DNA of 60,491 nucleotides from Comamonadaceae bacterium (GCA_947378785.1 CANCLK010000009.1:1-60491); one strand, 5' to 3'. Positions 41,063 through 51,170 are shown, numbered from the stretch's first letter. Numbers and translations are program-made. Notes: generated by a model from the sequence alone, not told the origin.

Positions 41063-42034
41063 ATGAAGCGTCATTATTTAAAATTAGCGGCAGCCATCTG
41101 CCTCGCGATGGTCACCGGCTGGGCTGCGGCGCAGGCGTATCCGGCCAAACCAGTCCGTTTGGTCGTGCCATTTCCACCTGGTGGCGCGACCGATATTTTG
41201 GCCCGCGCCATCAGCATCAAAGCCGCTGAAAAGCTGGGGCAGGCGATCATCATCGACAACCGTGCTGGTGCCGGCGGAACGATTGGTTCTGCGCTGGTTG
41301 CTAAGGCGCCAGCCGATGGCTACACCTTGTTGATCGCGACGGGCAGCACACACTCCATCGGCCCCATCACCAACCCCAAACTCCCCTACGATGTGGAGCG
41401 AGATTTCGATCCAGTGGTCTACGTTGCCAAAACGTCCAGCGTGATGGTGGTACCGGCCAGCTTGCCAGTGAAAACGCTGGCCGAGTTCATCGCATTGGCC
41501 AAGGCCAAGCCGGGGCAACTCAATTACGGCTCCAGTGGCAACGGCACCAACAGCCACCTCAGCGGGGAATTGTTCAAAGCGCAGGCCGGTGTTTTCATCA
41601 CGCACATTCCTTACCGAGGCACCGGTCTGGTGTTCAACGACATGATGTCGGGGCAAGTGCACATGTTGATGGACAACTATGTCACCTCCCAAGCCAACAT
41701 CAAGGACGGCAGGTTGCGGGTCATCGGTGTGACGAGTCCTCAGCGGCTGCCGTTTTTGCCAGACGCACCCACGCTCAGCGAGCAGGGCTTGAAAGGTTTC
41801 GACGTCAGCAACTGGTTTGGCATCTACGCACCACATGGCACTCCGTCAGAGGCGATTGACAAAGTCAATGCAGCATTCAATGCGGCCTTGCAGGATCCGG
41901 AGATGATCAAGCGACTGGCATTTTTGGGGGCTACGCCAACAGGCAGCACACCAGAACAGATGAGCAAGATGGTGGCCGACGACAAGGCACGCTGGGCGAA
42001 GTTGATTCGCGACCGGCAACTCGTCGTCAACTGA
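41063..42034 (+). CDS. Bug-family periplasmic solute-binding protein
   Basis: This 323-residue protein is a tripartite-tricarboxylate-type ('Bug') binding protein, a class greatly expanded in Burkholderiales. A signal peptide (MKRHYLKLAAAICLAMVTGW, cleaved after AAAQA) is followed by YPAKPVRLVVPFPPGGATDI, the GAGGTIGSALVAKAPADGYT loop, and YGSSGNGTNSHLSGELFKAQ, all classical. It starts at ATG 41063, 16 bases after purL. No tctA/tctB membrane genes are near, so the partner transporter is unknown. A second Bug protein lies at 43681. Confidence 0.93.
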   Translation: MKRHYLKLAAAICLAMVTGWAAAQAYPAKPVRLVVPFPPGGATDILARAISIKAAEKLGQAIIIDNRAGAGGTIGSALVAKAPADGYTLLIATGSTHSIGPITNPKLPYDVERDFDPVVYVAKTSSVMVVPASLPVKTLAEFIALAKAKPGQLNYGSSGNGTNSHLSGELFKAQAGVFITHIPYRGTGLVFNDMMSGQVHMLMDNYVTSQANIKDGRLRVIGVTSPQRLPFLPDAPTLSEQGLKGFDVSNWFGIYAPHGTPSEAIDKVNAAFNAALQDPEMIKRLAFLGATPTGSTPEQMSKMVADDKARWAKLIRDRQLVVN

Positions 42035-42046
42035 CCCCTGCTTCCT

Positions 42047-43651
42047 TTACATTCCGACCGGGTAGCCGTCTTTGCGGTGGTCTGACGCGGCGATGTAGCC
42101 GTGCTCGACCTTCATGGCCATCTGGGCACAACCGAACTCGGTGTTGAAACGCGGCGCCACTTGAACCACGTGGCCGCGCGCAATCAGGCCGTCAATCGCT
42201 TCCTGTGGGAAGTTCCACTCCACTGCAACAGTGATGTTGTCGTCCATGACACGCCAGCGCGGCGCATCGCTGGCCGCTTGCGGATTTTGCCCATGGTCTG
42301 CCACACGGGCGGCCACTTGCAAATGGCCTTGCGCTTGCATAGAACCACCCATCACGCCAAAGCTCATGAGCGGTGCACCATCGCGGGTTAAAAAGCCCGG
42401 GATGATGGTGTGAAACGGCCGCTTGCCGGGTGCCACCTGATTCGGATGACCCGGCTTGAGACTGAAACCTGAGCCGCGGTTTTGCAGCGCGATGCCGGTG
42501 TTTGGGACCACAACGCCGGAACCAAAACCTTTGAAGTTGGACTGGATGAAGGAGACCATCATGCCGTTTTCGTCGGCGGCGGTCAGGTAGACCGTGCCGC
42601 CGTTGTGCGGTGAGCCAGGCCGTGCCGGCGAAGCGCGCTGCGGGTCAATCAAGCTGGCGCGCTGTTTCAGGTACGCCGGCTTGAGCAAGTCGGTTGCCGT
42701 GACATCCAACATTCCTTTTGGATCGGCAACGTATTCATGCAGGTCGGCAAAGGCCAGCTTCATGGCTTCGATTTGCAGATGCTGCGTTAGCGCAGAGTCA
42801 AGGCCGGCTGACTTCAGGTCAAAGTGATCAAGCATGCCGAGCGCCATGAGCGCACCAATGCCTTGGCCACTGGGCCCGATTTCGTGGAGTTCGACATCAC
42901 GGTAGCGCACCGATATCGGGTCGACCCAGTCCGCTTGGTGCGCCGCCAGATCAGCTTCGTCGAGAAGACCACCGGTGTTGCGCGCATGGTCCGCAATGGC
43001 TTTGGCCAATTCACCGTGGTAAAAATCATCGCCCTTGCTGGCGGCAATCCGCTCCAGTGTTTTGGCCTGACCGGGGCTGCGGAACAACTCACCCGGCAAG
43101 GGTGCCCGTCCTTGGGGTGCAAAGGCTTCGCGGTAGCCGGGCTGCGGCAACAACTCGGCCACCTGGGCTTGCCACTGGCGGTGCACCGTGTGCGAGACCA
43201 TGAAGCCATCGCTCGCATGGCGCAAGGCAGGCTCAAACAAATCCGCAAAAGGCAGCTTGCCAAAGCGGTCTGACAGCGCACGCCAAGCGGACACCGTGCC
43301 AGGCACCGTGACCGAGTCCCAACCACGCAAGGGCATGGCTTGGTACTTTGAAAAGTGCTCAGGCGTCCAGCGCTGCGGTGCGCGGCCTGACGCATTCAAA
43401 CCGTGCATCCGTTGGCCGTCCCAGATGATGGCAAAGGCATCGCCACCAATGCCATTCATGCACGGCTCAACCACCGTCAGTGTGATGGCTGTCGCCAAGG
43501 CGGCGTCGACGGCATTGCCACCACGCGCCAACATCAACAAGCCGGCCGCGGATGCCAGCGGCTGCGATGTGCTGACAACATTGCGCGCCAACAGCGGCAT
43601 GCGTTGTGAGGTGTAGGGGAATTGCCAGAAAGCGGAAGAGTCTGAGGACAT
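42047..43651 (-). CDS. Gamma-glutamyltransferase family protein
   Basis: This 534-residue N-terminal nucleophile hydrolase homologue has the family features VVSTSQPLASAAGLLMLARG, GGNAVDAALATAITLTVVEP, GIGGDAFAIIWDG, and the predicted self-cleavage site with Thr353 in HNGGTVYLTAADENG. After cleavage that Thr would be the new N-terminus of the small subunit. There is no obvious signal peptide, so it may be cytoplasmic, unlike the periplasmic glutathione-degrading enzymes; cephalosporin acylase-like and oxamate amidohydrolase-like relatives have similar layouts. It lies 29 bases after a Bug protein gene, which suggests a shared substrate, perhaps an amide or glutamyl compound (inference). Confidence 0.87.
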   Translation of the reverse strand: MSSDSSAFWQFPYTSQRMPLLARNVVSTSQPLASAAGLLMLARGGNAVDAALATAITLTVVEPCMNGIGGDAFAIIWDGQRMHGLNASGRAPQRWTPEHFSKYQAMPLRGWDSVTVPGTVSAWRALSDRFGKLPFADLFEPALRHASDGFMVSHTVHRQWQAQVAELLPQPGYREAFAPQGRAPLPGELFRSPGQAKTLERIAASKGDDFYHGELAKAIADHARNTGGLLDEADLAAHQADWVDPISVRYRDVELHEIGPSGQGIGALMALGMLDHFDLKSAGLDSALTQHLQIEAMKLAFADLHEYVADPKGMLDVTATDLLKPAYLKQRASLIDPQRASPARPGSPHNGGTVYLTAADENGMMVSFIQSNFKGFGSGVVVPNTGIALQNRGSGFSLKPGHPNQVAPGKRPFHTIIPGFLTRDGAPLMSFGVMGGSMQAQGHLQVAARVADHGQNPQAASDAPRWRVMDDNITVAVEWNFPQEAIDGLIARGHVVQVAPRFNTEFGCAQMAMKVEHGYIAASDHRKDGYPVGM

Positions 43652-43680
43652 GCGAAAGGGTCTCGTGGTGAGCAGGGTGA

Positions 43681-44691
43681 TCAGTCTAGCTTGACCTTTG
43701 CCATCTCAACGGCTTTACCCCAAATTCTGAATTCACGCTCAATCAGCGGGGCAAATTCTTCTCCGGATGTGAACTTCAACTCCACGCCTTGCGCTTGCAT
43801 GCGCTCCTTGAGGTCGGGCGAACTCAACGACGTCTGAATGGCCTTGGCAAGTTTGGCCAGTACCGGCGCTGGTGTGCCTTTGGGCGCAGATATACCAAAC
43901 AGGTTGTTCGCCTCAAAGCCCTTGACACCACTTTCATCGACTGTCGGCACATTTGGCAGCAGGCTCATGCGCTTGCTTGACGCCACCGCCAACACACGCA
44001 ACTTGCCCGATTTCACGTGCGGCATAGAGGCCGGAATGCTGTCAAACATCATGTTCGAAATGCCCGACATCAAGTCCGGCAGGGCTTGCGAACTGCCTTT
44101 GTAGGGCACGTGCACCAAGTCAAGGCCGACAGTGCTCATGAACACTTCTGACTCAAGGTGCGACAGCGTGCCCGAGCCTTGCGAGGCGAAGTTGTATTTC
44201 CCTGGCGAGGCTTTGAACAAGGTGATCAACTGGCCAAGGTTTTGAACGGGCAGCGAGGCCGGTACGACCAGCATGTGCGGCACGGTTGCAATGCCGGCAA
44301 CGGGTATGAAATCTTTGATGAGATGCACCGGCTTGGGGGAGTAAGCCGCAGCGGCAATGGCCACGTTGGTGACGGCTGCCAAGTAGAGTGTGTACCCGTC
44401 AGGAACGGCCTTGGCCGCATATGTCAGGCCGATGATGCCACCCCCGCCAGGCTTGTTCTCGACGATCACGTTTTGCCCCAGCGCCTCTGACATTTTCTGG
44501 CCGATGGCGCGGGCCAGAATGTCCGACGCGCCAGCGGGTGGAAACGACAACACCAGTTGAATGCTGCGTTCGGGATACTCAGCGTGAACCGGGACTGCAA
44601 TGGCTGCCGCCGACAGGATCATGCTGAACAAAGCCAGCCGCAAAGCGGTGCGTCGTGACGAATTCTTAAATGGATGGACCCAACGTGTCAT
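43681..44691 (-). CDS. Bug-family periplasmic solute-binding protein
   Basis: This is a 336-residue tctC-like binding protein with a rather long basic N-terminus and signal segment (LRLALFSMILSAAAIAVPVH, cleaved near HAEYPERS), then IQLVLSFPPAGASDILARAI, NKPGGGGIIGLTYAAKAVPD and KYNFASQGSGTLSHLESEVF. The start is ATG 44691, as the longer frame to 44748 adds residues without a signal-like profile. It lies just before the gamma-glutamyltransferase homologue on the same strand, probably co-transcribed, and has no membrane transporter partner in the window. Its sequence differs clearly from the Bug protein at 41063. Confidence 0.93.
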   Translation of the reverse strand: MTRWVHPFKNSSRRTALRLALFSMILSAAAIAVPVHAEYPERSIQLVLSFPPAGASDILARAIGQKMSEALGQNVIVENKPGGGGIIGLTYAAKAVPDGYTLYLAAVTNVAIAAAAYSPKPVHLIKDFIPVAGIATVPHMLVVPASLPVQNLGQLITLFKASPGKYNFASQGSGTLSHLESEVFMSTVGLDLVHVPYKGSSQALPDLMSGISNMMFDSIPASMPHVKSGKLRVLAVASSKRMSLLPNVPTVDESGVKGFEANNLFGISAPKGTPAPVLAKLAKAIQTSLSSPDLKERMQAQGVELKFTSGEEFAPLIEREFRIWGKAVEMAKVKLD

Positions 44692-44752
44692 GAACGTAGC
44701 TTTCTGAAAAATGAATGAAATGCGATCAACACTGTCCTTCACTCTCATGCAA

Positions 44753-45655
44753 TTAACAGGCCAGCTCAGTCCTCAGGTGTTGGCTCAACGCGTGCGATTC
44801 ACCCGGTTGAAGGTTGATCACGTCTGGGCCGGCGTTCGTGGCTTCAATACACATGAAGTCTGGCCACTTGTCATCAGGCACATCGACGATGTTACGGGCG
44901 GTCTCTTGCCCCGGATTCCACACCACCACCGAGCGACTGCCTTCCACATCAATGACAATGCGGCGCTGCCACGCTGCGTCCACCAAGGTGTAGCGATGGT
45001 TGCGCTGCGCGGTGACGTCTAAGGGGTGCGCATAGGTTCTGTCGCAGGCGTGGTCCAGCGCAAAAGGGCTGCGCTGAACGTCTTGCGTGAGGTCGCGCAG
45101 ACGGTCTGTGTAGGTCAGCCCTTGGAGCCCCTCAATCGCTACCCGCTGCGCATGGCTCACGGCGTAATAGCTGTGCAGGGCTTGCGACAGCTCAAAGGGT
45201 GCGCTGCCATGGTTGTGTGTCTGCAGCGTCTGGCTCAAGGTTTGCCCCAGCGTGATGCAAAGGCTGACGTGCAAACCAGCAGGAATTCCCGCTGCCGCCA
45301 AGAGGTTCTCTGGGGGCAGAATCGGCTGTAGTGTCAGAGAGATTTCGTCGTCACTGCAGCGGTGGAGGGCGCTGATCTGCCAAGGCAAATTGCGCACGGG
45401 GCCGTGCTGCATCGCCGTGCTGGCTTGGCCTTGTTTAGCGAACCAAGGCCAGCACACCGGAACACCGCCTCGAATGGCCGCGGGTTCAGGCAAACACGCT
45501 GGCGAGAGCCAGAAAACATCTCTTTGGCCGGCTGGTAGCCAAGACAACACATGGGCACCCTGCAAGGCCATCACAGTCTTGCCATGGCGGGTGGTCAACT
45601 GCAGGGCGCTGTGGCCTGCGAATTGAACCGCTGTGATCTGCGATGGCAGCCGCAA
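44753..45655 (-). CDS. yeaD: D-hexose-6-phosphate mutarotase, YeaD type
   Basis: This 300-residue aldose-epimerase-fold protein resembles YeaD, which interconverts the anomers of glucose-6-phosphate. Segments HSALQLTTRHGKTVMALQGA, AIRGGVPVCWPWFAKQG, LSQALHSYYAVSHAQRV and VVWNPGQETARNIVDVPDDK are the typical blocks, including the catalytic His and Asp/Glu neighbourhoods. No signal peptide. It starts 6 bases after the parvulin gene, so it is probably the last gene of the selO-msrB-yciB-bolA-parvulin run. Confidence 0.88.
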   Translation of the reverse strand: MRLPSQITAVQFAGHSALQLTTRHGKTVMALQGAHVLSWLPAGQRDVFWLSPACLPEPAAIRGGVPVCWPWFAKQGQASTAMQHGPVRNLPWQISALHRCSDDEISLTLQPILPPENLLAAAGIPAGLHVSLCITLGQTLSQTLQTHNHGSAPFELSQALHSYYAVSHAQRVAIEGLQGLTYTDRLRDLTQDVQRSPFALDHACDRTYAHPLDVTAQRNHRYTLVDAAWQRRIVIDVEGSRSVVVWNPGQETARNIVDVPDDKWPDFMCIEATNAGPDVINLQPGESHALSQHLRTELAC

Positions 45656-45661
45656 GTCGTC

Positions 45662-46447
45662 TTACTCGACCTTGGCTTTGGTGCGCAGGTTTTGCTGGAA
45701 AGCGCCGAGCTTTTCTTGTTGCATCTGCTGGGAGATTTGCGGCTTCACTTCTTCAAAGGCTGGCAGCTTGACGTCACGGACGTCGTCGACACGGATGACG
45801 TGGTAACCAAACTGAGTCTTGATAGGCGCAGCGGAGAGTTGACCTTTGCTCAACTTGAGCAGGGCTTCGCTGAACTCCGGGACATAGCTGCTGGGGTTGG
45901 CCCAATCGAGATCGCCACCCTTGGCGCCAGAACCGGTGTCTTTGGACTGCTTCTTGGCGATGTCTTCAAATTTGCCGCCTTTTTTCAGGCTCGCGATGAT
46001 GGTTTTTGCATCGGCTTCTTTTTCTACCAAGATGTGGCGGGCCTTGTATTCTTTGCCGCCATTGGCTGCTGCAAATTTGTCGTACTCGGCCTTCAGGTCA
46101 GCGTCCGTGATGGGATTTTTCTTTTGGAAGTCAGCAAAGAGTTCACGGATCAGGATGGTCTGGCGGGCCAGCTCCATTTGAACCTTGAAGTCGTCTGTGG
46201 CGGACAGACCGAGTTTCTCAGCTTCCTGCATGAAGACTTCGCGAGCAATCACTTCTTCGCGCAATTGACCTTGCATCTCAGGCGTGATCGGACGGCCGCT
46301 GCGTTCGATTTGTTGCGACAAGGAATCGAGGCGTGTCTTTGGCACGGCTTTACCGTTAACGATGGCGACGTTTTGTGCCCATGCAGCCGAAGCGCTAAGG
46401 CTCATCAGGCAGGTCAAAGCAGTGGCGATGAGAAGATTTTTTTTCAT
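45662..46447 (-). CDS. Parvulin-type peptidyl-prolyl isomerase, exported
   Basis: This 261-residue protein is a periplasmic folding factor. It has a clear signal peptide (MKKNLLIATALTCLMSLSAS, cleaved after AWAQ), an N-terminal helical chaperone part (SurA_N-like, about 30-125) and a parvulin domain (about 130-235) with YKARHILVEKEADAKTII, DWANPSSYVPEFSEALLKL and TQFGYHVIRVDDVRD. I start it at ATG 46447, since the longer frame places the signal peptide internally. The layout is like PrsA/PpiC-type proteins, with one parvulin domain. It follows bolA by 83 bases. Confidence 0.93.
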   Translation of the reverse strand: MKKNLLIATALTCLMSLSASAAWAQNVAIVNGKAVPKTRLDSLSQQIERSGRPITPEMQGQLREEVIAREVFMQEAEKLGLSATDDFKVQMELARQTILIRELFADFQKKNPITDADLKAEYDKFAAANGGKEYKARHILVEKEADAKTIIASLKKGGKFEDIAKKQSKDTGSGAKGGDLDWANPSSYVPEFSEALLKLSKGQLSAAPIKTQFGYHVIRVDDVRDVKLPAFEEVKPQISQQMQQEKLGAFQQNLRTKAKVE

Positions 46448-46530
46448 GCGGAATCCTTGCGATCGTGAAAGATGAAATGAGAGAAGAAGAAGAAAACGCC
46501 GAGGACAACAAACAATTTTGCCATCCAGCA

Positions 46531-46827
46531 TCAGGTCTTGTCGATGATCTCAATAGCCAAAGCGTGTAGTCCCTGGTCGATGAAATTTTGCATTGAATCA
46601 TACACAAGCCGATGCCGGGCAACGCGGCTCTTGCCGTTAAATAACGGGCTGGCAATGCGGACCCGGAAATGCGTGCCAAAACCTTCAGCGTTGGCTCCAG
46701 CGTGGCCAGCATGGTCGCCGCTCTCGTCAAGCACATGCAACTCTGTGGGCTGCAAGTCAGCGCGTAACTGAGCTTCAATGGCCGGCACCGTCGGCAGAGG
46801 AGGGGATCCCGTCACCGCTGCGGTCAT
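46531..46827 (-). CDS. bolA: BolA family protein
   Basis: BolA proteins pair with monothiol glutaredoxins and take part in iron-sulphur or stress regulation. The 98-residue protein fits the family: LRADLQPTELHVLDESGDHA, then FRVRIASPLFNGKSRVARHR, and LVYDSMQNFIDQGLHALAI near the end. The His of GHAG and the His in VARHR are the usual cluster-ligand candidates. It overlaps yciB by 4 bases (ATGA), so the two are coupled. A short N-terminal Thr/Pro extension is present. Confidence 0.93.
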   Translation of the reverse strand: MTAAVTGSPPLPTVPAIEAQLRADLQPTELHVLDESGDHAGHAGANAEGFGTHFRVRIASPLFNGKSRVARHRLVYDSMQNFIDQGLHALAIEIIDKT

Positions 46828-47450
46828 GGTGCCGAATCCGGTTTGATGTATTTGTTCAAGTAAACCGCCTGAACCGCCACAAAAACAAACATCAGACCGA
46901 TGCCGCCGAATAGCTTGAAGTTCACCCAGGTGCTGGTTGAAAAGTTGAAGGCCACCCAGAGATTAAGAACCCCCATGACAGCAAAGAACCCGACCCAGCT
47001 GAGATTGACGCGTTGCCAAACGGCGTCTGGCAGATTCATTTGTGCGCCCATCATGGACTTGATACCGTTCTTTTTGAAGACCAGCTGGCCTACCAGCAAG
47101 GCCGCACCCATGACCCAATACAACACCGTTGGCTTCCATTTGATGAAGCTTTCGCTGTGGAAATAAATGGTCGCGCCGCCCAAGAGCGTCACCAACCCTA
47201 GGCTGACCCAGAGCATGGTGTCCACTTTCTTGCCGGCCATTTTGAGCCAGAGAATTTGCCCCAGCGTGGCCACAATGACCACCACCGTGGCCAACAGCAC
47301 CGGCGCCTCGGCCGGTCCAACCGCGCCACCCGCCACCATGAAGCCAAGCCAATCCGTCGCCACAGCAGCGGCCCATTCACGGTTGCCCTCCGCGTACTTG
47401 AACATGCCAAAGAACAGGGCAATCGGCAAAAAGTCGAACAAAATTTTCAT
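46824..47450 (-). CDS. yciB: Inner-membrane septation protein A, YciB
   Basis: YciB/IspZ is an inner-membrane protein linked to envelope integrity and cell division. The 208-residue protein starts MKILFDFLPIALFFGMFKYA and has about five membrane helices, with the conserved GGATIYFHSESFIKWKPTVL loop and LPDAVWQRVNLSWVGFF. Length and sequence match the family well. It precedes bolA with a 4-base overlap and follows msrB by 43 bases. Confidence 0.94.
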   Translation of the reverse strand: MKILFDFLPIALFFGMFKYAEGNREWAAAVATDWLGFMVAGGAVGPAEAPVLLATVVVIVATLGQILWLKMAGKKVDTMLWVSLGLVTLLGGATIYFHSESFIKWKPTVLYWVMGAALLVGQLVFKKNGIKSMMGAQMNLPDAVWQRVNLSWVGFFAVMGVLNLWVAFNFSTSTWVNFKLFGGIGLMFVFVAVQAVYLNKYIKPDSAP

Positions 47451-47493
47451 GGCGTGATTATGGCGTGACGAACTGAGAATCTTGGTCGGGCTG

Positions 47494-47904
47494 TTATTTC
47501 GGCTTGAAGTCCAGCGACGCGGAGTTCATGCAGTAGCGCAAGCCGGTAGGTGCCGGGCCGTCCTCAAACACATGGCCCAGGTGTGAGCCGCAATCAGGGC
47601 AGTGTGCCTCTACCCGCTCACCAAAGAGCGAGCGATCGACTTTGGTTTCAACGGCGTCGTTGGCCAGCGGTGCAAAGTAGCTGGGCCAGCCGGAGCCTGA
47701 CTCGTATTTGGTTGCAGCGTCAAACAAGGGCTTGCCGCAGCAGATGCAGGCGTAGGTGCCAGCGGCTTTGTTGCCTTCGTATTTACCGGTGAAGGCGCGT
47801 TCAGTCGATTCGTGCCGCGTGATGTCAAAAGCGGCAGGCTCAGCGCCTTTTTCAGCCAGCAGGGCTTTCCATTCGGCTTCTGTTTTTTCAATTTTGTAGG
47901 TCAT
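47494..47904 (-). CDS. msrB: Methionine-R-sulfoxide reductase MsrB
   Basis: MsrB reduces methionine-R-sulfoxide in damaged proteins. The 136-residue enzyme has the zinc-holding pairs Cys53/Cys56 (CICC) and Cys102/Cys105 (CPDC), the substrate segment [11 protein letters not shown], and the catalytic Cys125 in [11 protein letters not shown]. No signal peptide, so it is cytoplasmic. It starts 24 bases after selO and probably shares its transcript; SelO proteins also act in redox stress, so the pairing makes sense. Confidence 0.96.
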   Translation of the reverse strand: MTYKIEKTEAEWKALLAEKGAEPAAFDITRHESTERAFTGKYEGNKAAGTYACICCGKPLFDAATKYESGSGWPSYFAPLANDAVETKVDRSLFGERVEAHCPDCGSHLGHVFEDGPAPTGLRYCMNSASLDFKPK

Positions 47905-47928
47905 GAGAGTTCCTCTTTGAATGTGATT

Positions 47929-49410
47929 TTACGAACTGCAGCTGATCTCAATACCCGCCGCCCAGTCAGGCGGAAAATCGGCCAGCGATGCGTGTCCAGC
48001 GATGTCTTCATGGTCGTCAAACGGTGTTTGGAGCACATGCAGCAGTTTCTCAACTTCTGAATAGTCTTGAACGCCAGCCGCGCGAATGGCCTGCTCGCCA
48101 AGGTGGTTACGCAACACGAACTTCGGGTTGCTGCGGCGCATCAGTGCCTGGCTGGCATGCCCGTCTTGCTGCTCACGTCGAGCTGCGTAGGGTGCGGCCC
48201 AGGCCTCGAAAGTCGTGCGATCCAGAAACAGGTCACGCACAGACTCGCGCCCTGCAGGTGTTGAAAAATCGCACAAGCGACGCCAAAAGATGGTGTGGTC
48301 AATCTGCTGCGCCGCCAGCAACTTGAGCGTGCTTTCAATCAGGGCTTTGTCGTCGTTTTTCGCGGCATCGTCAGCCAAACCCAGCTTGGCGCGCATGCGG
48401 TTTTCCAAGGCCTTCGGGAAGACGGTTTTGTACGAATCGAGCGCCGCCAAAGCGTGCTCTTGATTTTCAATCAAAGGCAGCAACGCCTGACCCAGACAGA
48501 AAAGATTCCAGTAAGCGATGTTGGGCTGCTTGTTGTACGCGTAGCGGCCTTGGTTGTCTGAGTGGTTGCAAATATGGCCGGGGTCAAAGGTGTCTAAAAA
48601 CTGGAACGGTCCGTAGTCAATCGTCAGCCCGAGGATGCTCATGTTGTCGGTGTTCATCACGCCATGGCAAAAGCCCACCGATTGCCAGGCGGCCATCAGC
48701 TCGGCCGTGCGTTCACTGACGGCTTGCAACAACGCGGCATAAGGCTGGGCTGCATCACGGCAGGCTGGGTAATGGTGCTCGATGACAAAGTCCGCCAGGG
48801 TTTTGAGCTGGGCGTGTTGGTTGGCATGGCTGAAGTGTTCGAAGTGCCCAAAGCGGATGAAGCTGGGCGATGTACGCGCCACCACGGCAGCGGTTTCAAC
48901 TTCTTCGCGGCGCACCCGGTCATCAGAGCCGGTGATGCACAGGGCCCGTGTGGTCGGAATACCCAGGCCGTGCATGGCTTCGGAACAGAGGTATTCACGG
49001 ATCGAGCTGCGCAGCACGGCACGACCATCGCCGCCGCGGGAGTAGGGTGTGAGACCTGCCCCTTTGAGCTGCAGTTCCATGCCACCTTGTGGCGTTTGCA
49101 ATTCCCCCAAAAGCGTAGCCCGACCGTCGCCCAGTTGTCCGGCCCACTGACCAAACTGGTGTCCGCTGTAAACGCTGGCCAGCGGCTCGGTGCCCGGCAA
49201 CACGCGGTTACCGGTGAATATCTCCAGCGCCTCCTGCGAGGCCAGCCACGCAGCATCCAAGCCTAATTCGCGCGCCAAGGCTGCGTTGCGGCTCACCCAA
49301 TAAGGCGCATGGAGTGGGCGCACGGGTTGCGGTGTCGAAAAATCGTTGCCCAACCGGGCGAAGCGATTGCGCCATGTCAGCGCTGTGGTCGAAGGCATAA
49401 GCAAAGTCAT
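47929..49410 (-). CDS. selO: Protein adenylyltransferase SelO (YdiU)
   Basis: SelO is a pseudokinase-fold enzyme that transfers AMP to proteins and is tied to redox stress. The 493-residue protein has the family blocks [60 protein letters not shown], and [20 protein letters not shown] with the metal-binding Asn/Asp. It ends in CSS, the position where eukaryotic SelO has Sec-Ser-Ser. I start it at ATG 49410 ([11 protein letters not shown]); the frame to 49458 is longer but its extra residues look unconserved. It heads the minus-strand run through msrB and is divergent from the acyl-CoA synthetase gene. Confidence 0.94.
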   Translation of the reverse strand: MTLLMPSTTALTWRNRFARLGNDFSTPQPVRPLHAPYWVSRNAALARELGLDAAWLASQEALEIFTGNRVLPGTEPLASVYSGHQFGQWAGQLGDGRATLLGELQTPQGGMELQLKGAGLTPYSRGGDGRAVLRSSIREYLCSEAMHGLGIPTTRALCITGSDDRVRREEVETAAVVARTSPSFIRFGHFEHFSHANQHAQLKTLADFVIEHHYPACRDAAQPYAALLQAVSERTAELMAAWQSVGFCHGVMNTDNMSILGLTIDYGPFQFLDTFDPGHICNHSDNQGRYAYNKQPNIAYWNLFCLGQALLPLIENQEHALAALDSYKTVFPKALENRMRAKLGLADDAAKNDDKALIESTLKLLAAQQIDHTIFWRRLCDFSTPAGRESVRDLFLDRTTFEAWAAPYAARREQQDGHASQALMRRSNPKFVLRNHLGEQAIRAAGVQDYSEVEKLLHVLQTPFDDHEDIAGHASLADFPPDWAAGIEISCSS

Positions 49411-49544
49411 GTTGAGATTGTCTCTGACTTGGCAAAAAACCACGTTGAGCGCGGGCAATCCGGCTTAGGACAACCTGTCCGCTGCGGGATGAAGTCAGTG
49501 GTACAAAGCTAAAAGAACCTAACGAACCCATAAATGGAGTCAAG

Positions 49545-51170
49545 ATGCTCGGCTTAATGCAAGACCAACCGCTGCTGATTTCGAACCTGATTGATTTTGC
49601 CGAGCGCCATCATGCGGATGTTGAAATCGTCTCGCGCCGGGTTGAGGGTGATATCCACCGTTACACCTACAAGGACGCGGCGCAGCGGTCGCGTCAGGTG
49701 GCAAATGCATTGGATGCCATGGCGCTGCAGTTCAGCGACCGTGTCGCCACGCTGGCTTGGAATGGCTACCGTCACTTCGAGCTGTATTACGGCGTCAGCG
49801 GTTCGGGGCGTGTGCTGCACACCATCAACCCGCGCCTGCACCCAGATCAAATCGCCTGGATTGCGAACCATGCCGAAGACCAGGTGCTGTGCTTTGACAT
49901 GAGCTTTTTGCCACTGGTCAAAGTGGTTCACAGCCAGTGCAACACCATTCGCCACTATGTGGCCCTGTGTGATGCCGACCAACTGCCGGCAGACAGCGGC
50001 ATCCCCGGGCTTATCAGTTATGAGTCCTGGATTGCGCCGCACCCGACGTCGTACCGCTGGCCCATGTTTGACGAGAACACGGCCTCGAGCATGTGCTACA
50101 CCAGCGGCACCACCGGCCACCCCAAAGCCGCCCTCTACAGCCACCGCTCCACGACCTTGCACGCCTACGCCGCCGCGTTGCCAGACGTCATGGGCTTGTC
50201 TGCGCGTGACGCGGTGTTGCCGGTGGTGCCGATGTTTCACGTCAATGCCTGGGGCATTCCGTACTCAGCCTCACTCACCGGCGCCAAGCTGGTGTTCCCG
50301 GGTCCAGCACTGGACGGCAAATCTATTTACGAGTTGATTGAAGCCGAGCAGGTGACCTACGCCGCCGGTGTCCCAACCGTCTGGCAAATGCTGCTCAGCC
50401 ACATGAAGCCGGCGGACCTTCATTTCTCCAGCCTCAAGCGCACGGTGATTGGTGGTTCGGCTTGCCCGCCCGCCATGATCACCGCTTTCAATGACGACTA
50501 CGGCGTTGAAGTTTTACACGCTTGGGGCATGACGGAGATGAGCCCACTGGGCACGTTGTGCACGTTAAAGAACAAACACCAAGACTTGCCAGCGGAAGAA
50601 AAAATGAAGATTCGCCTGAAGCAGGGGCGGGCGATTTTCGGCGTTGACATGAAAATTGTTAACGCCAGTGGCGCGGAACTGCCGTGGGATGGCAAAACCT
50701 ACGGCGACTTGCTGGTCAAAGGGCCATGGATCGTGCGGGACTATTACAAAGGTGAGGGCGCGTCACCGCTGGTGGACGGCTGGTTCCCCACCGGTGACGT
50801 TGCCACCATTGACGCCGATGGCTACATGCAAATCACCGACCGCAGCAAGGACGTGATCAAGTCCGGCGGCGAGTGGATCAGTTCCATCGACATCGAAAAC
50901 ATTGCGGTGGCCCACCCGGCCGTGGCCATGGCCGCGTGCATTGGCGTGGCGCATCCTAAATGGGACGAGCGGCCGATCATCGCGGTGGTCAAAAAAACGG
51001 GGGCCGAGGTCACGCGTGAAGAATTGCTGAGTTTTTATATCGGCAAGACCGCCAAGTGGCAGATCCCCGACGATGTGGTGTTTGTCGACGCGATCCCGAT
51101 CGGTGCCACCGGCAAGATGCTCAAAACCCGGCTGCGTGACCTGCTGAAGGACTACAAGCTGCCGGCTTGA
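49545..51170 (+). CDS. Acyl-CoA synthetase, medium/long-chain AMP-binding type
   Basis: This 541-residue adenylate-forming enzyme activates a carboxylic acid to its CoA thioester. It has the P-loop [16 protein letters not shown] (about 183-198), the A5-type [12 protein letters not shown], the [12 protein letters not shown] motif (about 410) and the catalytic Lys region [14 protein letters not shown] near the end. It is closest by pattern to the fatty-acid or 3-methylthiopropionyl-CoA ligase (DmdB-like) group, which is common in Burkholderiales. Chain length cannot be read from the sequence. It is a single gene, with its own 134-base divergent gap from selO, and converges with the efflux operon. 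It may feed the beta-oxidation genes at 57208. Confidence 0.88.
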   Translation: MLGLMQDQPLLISNLIDFAERHHADVEIVSRRVEGDIHRYTYKDAAQRSRQVANALDAMALQFSDRVATLAWNGYRHFELYYGVSGSGRVLHTINPRLHPDQIAWIANHAEDQVLCFDMSFLPLVKVVHSQCNTIRHYVALCDADQLPADSGIPGLISYESWIAPHPTSYRWPMFDENTASSMCYTSGTTGHPKAALYSHRSTTLHAYAAALPDVMGLSARDAVLPVVPMFHVNAWGIPYSASLTGAKLVFPGPALDGKSIYELIEAEQVTYAAGVPTVWQMLLSHMKPADLHFSSLKRTVIGGSACPPAMITAFNDDYGVEVLHAWGMTEMSPLGTLCTLKNKHQDLPAEEKMKIRLKQGRAIFGVDMKIVNASGAELPWDGKTYGDLLVKGPWIVRDYYKGEGASPLVDGWFPTGDVATIDADGYMQITDRSKDVIKSGGEWISSIDIENIAVAHPAVAMAACIGVAHPKWDERPIIAVVKKTGAEVTREELLSFYIGKTAKWQIPDDVVFVDAIPIGATGKMLKTRLRDLLKDYKLPA

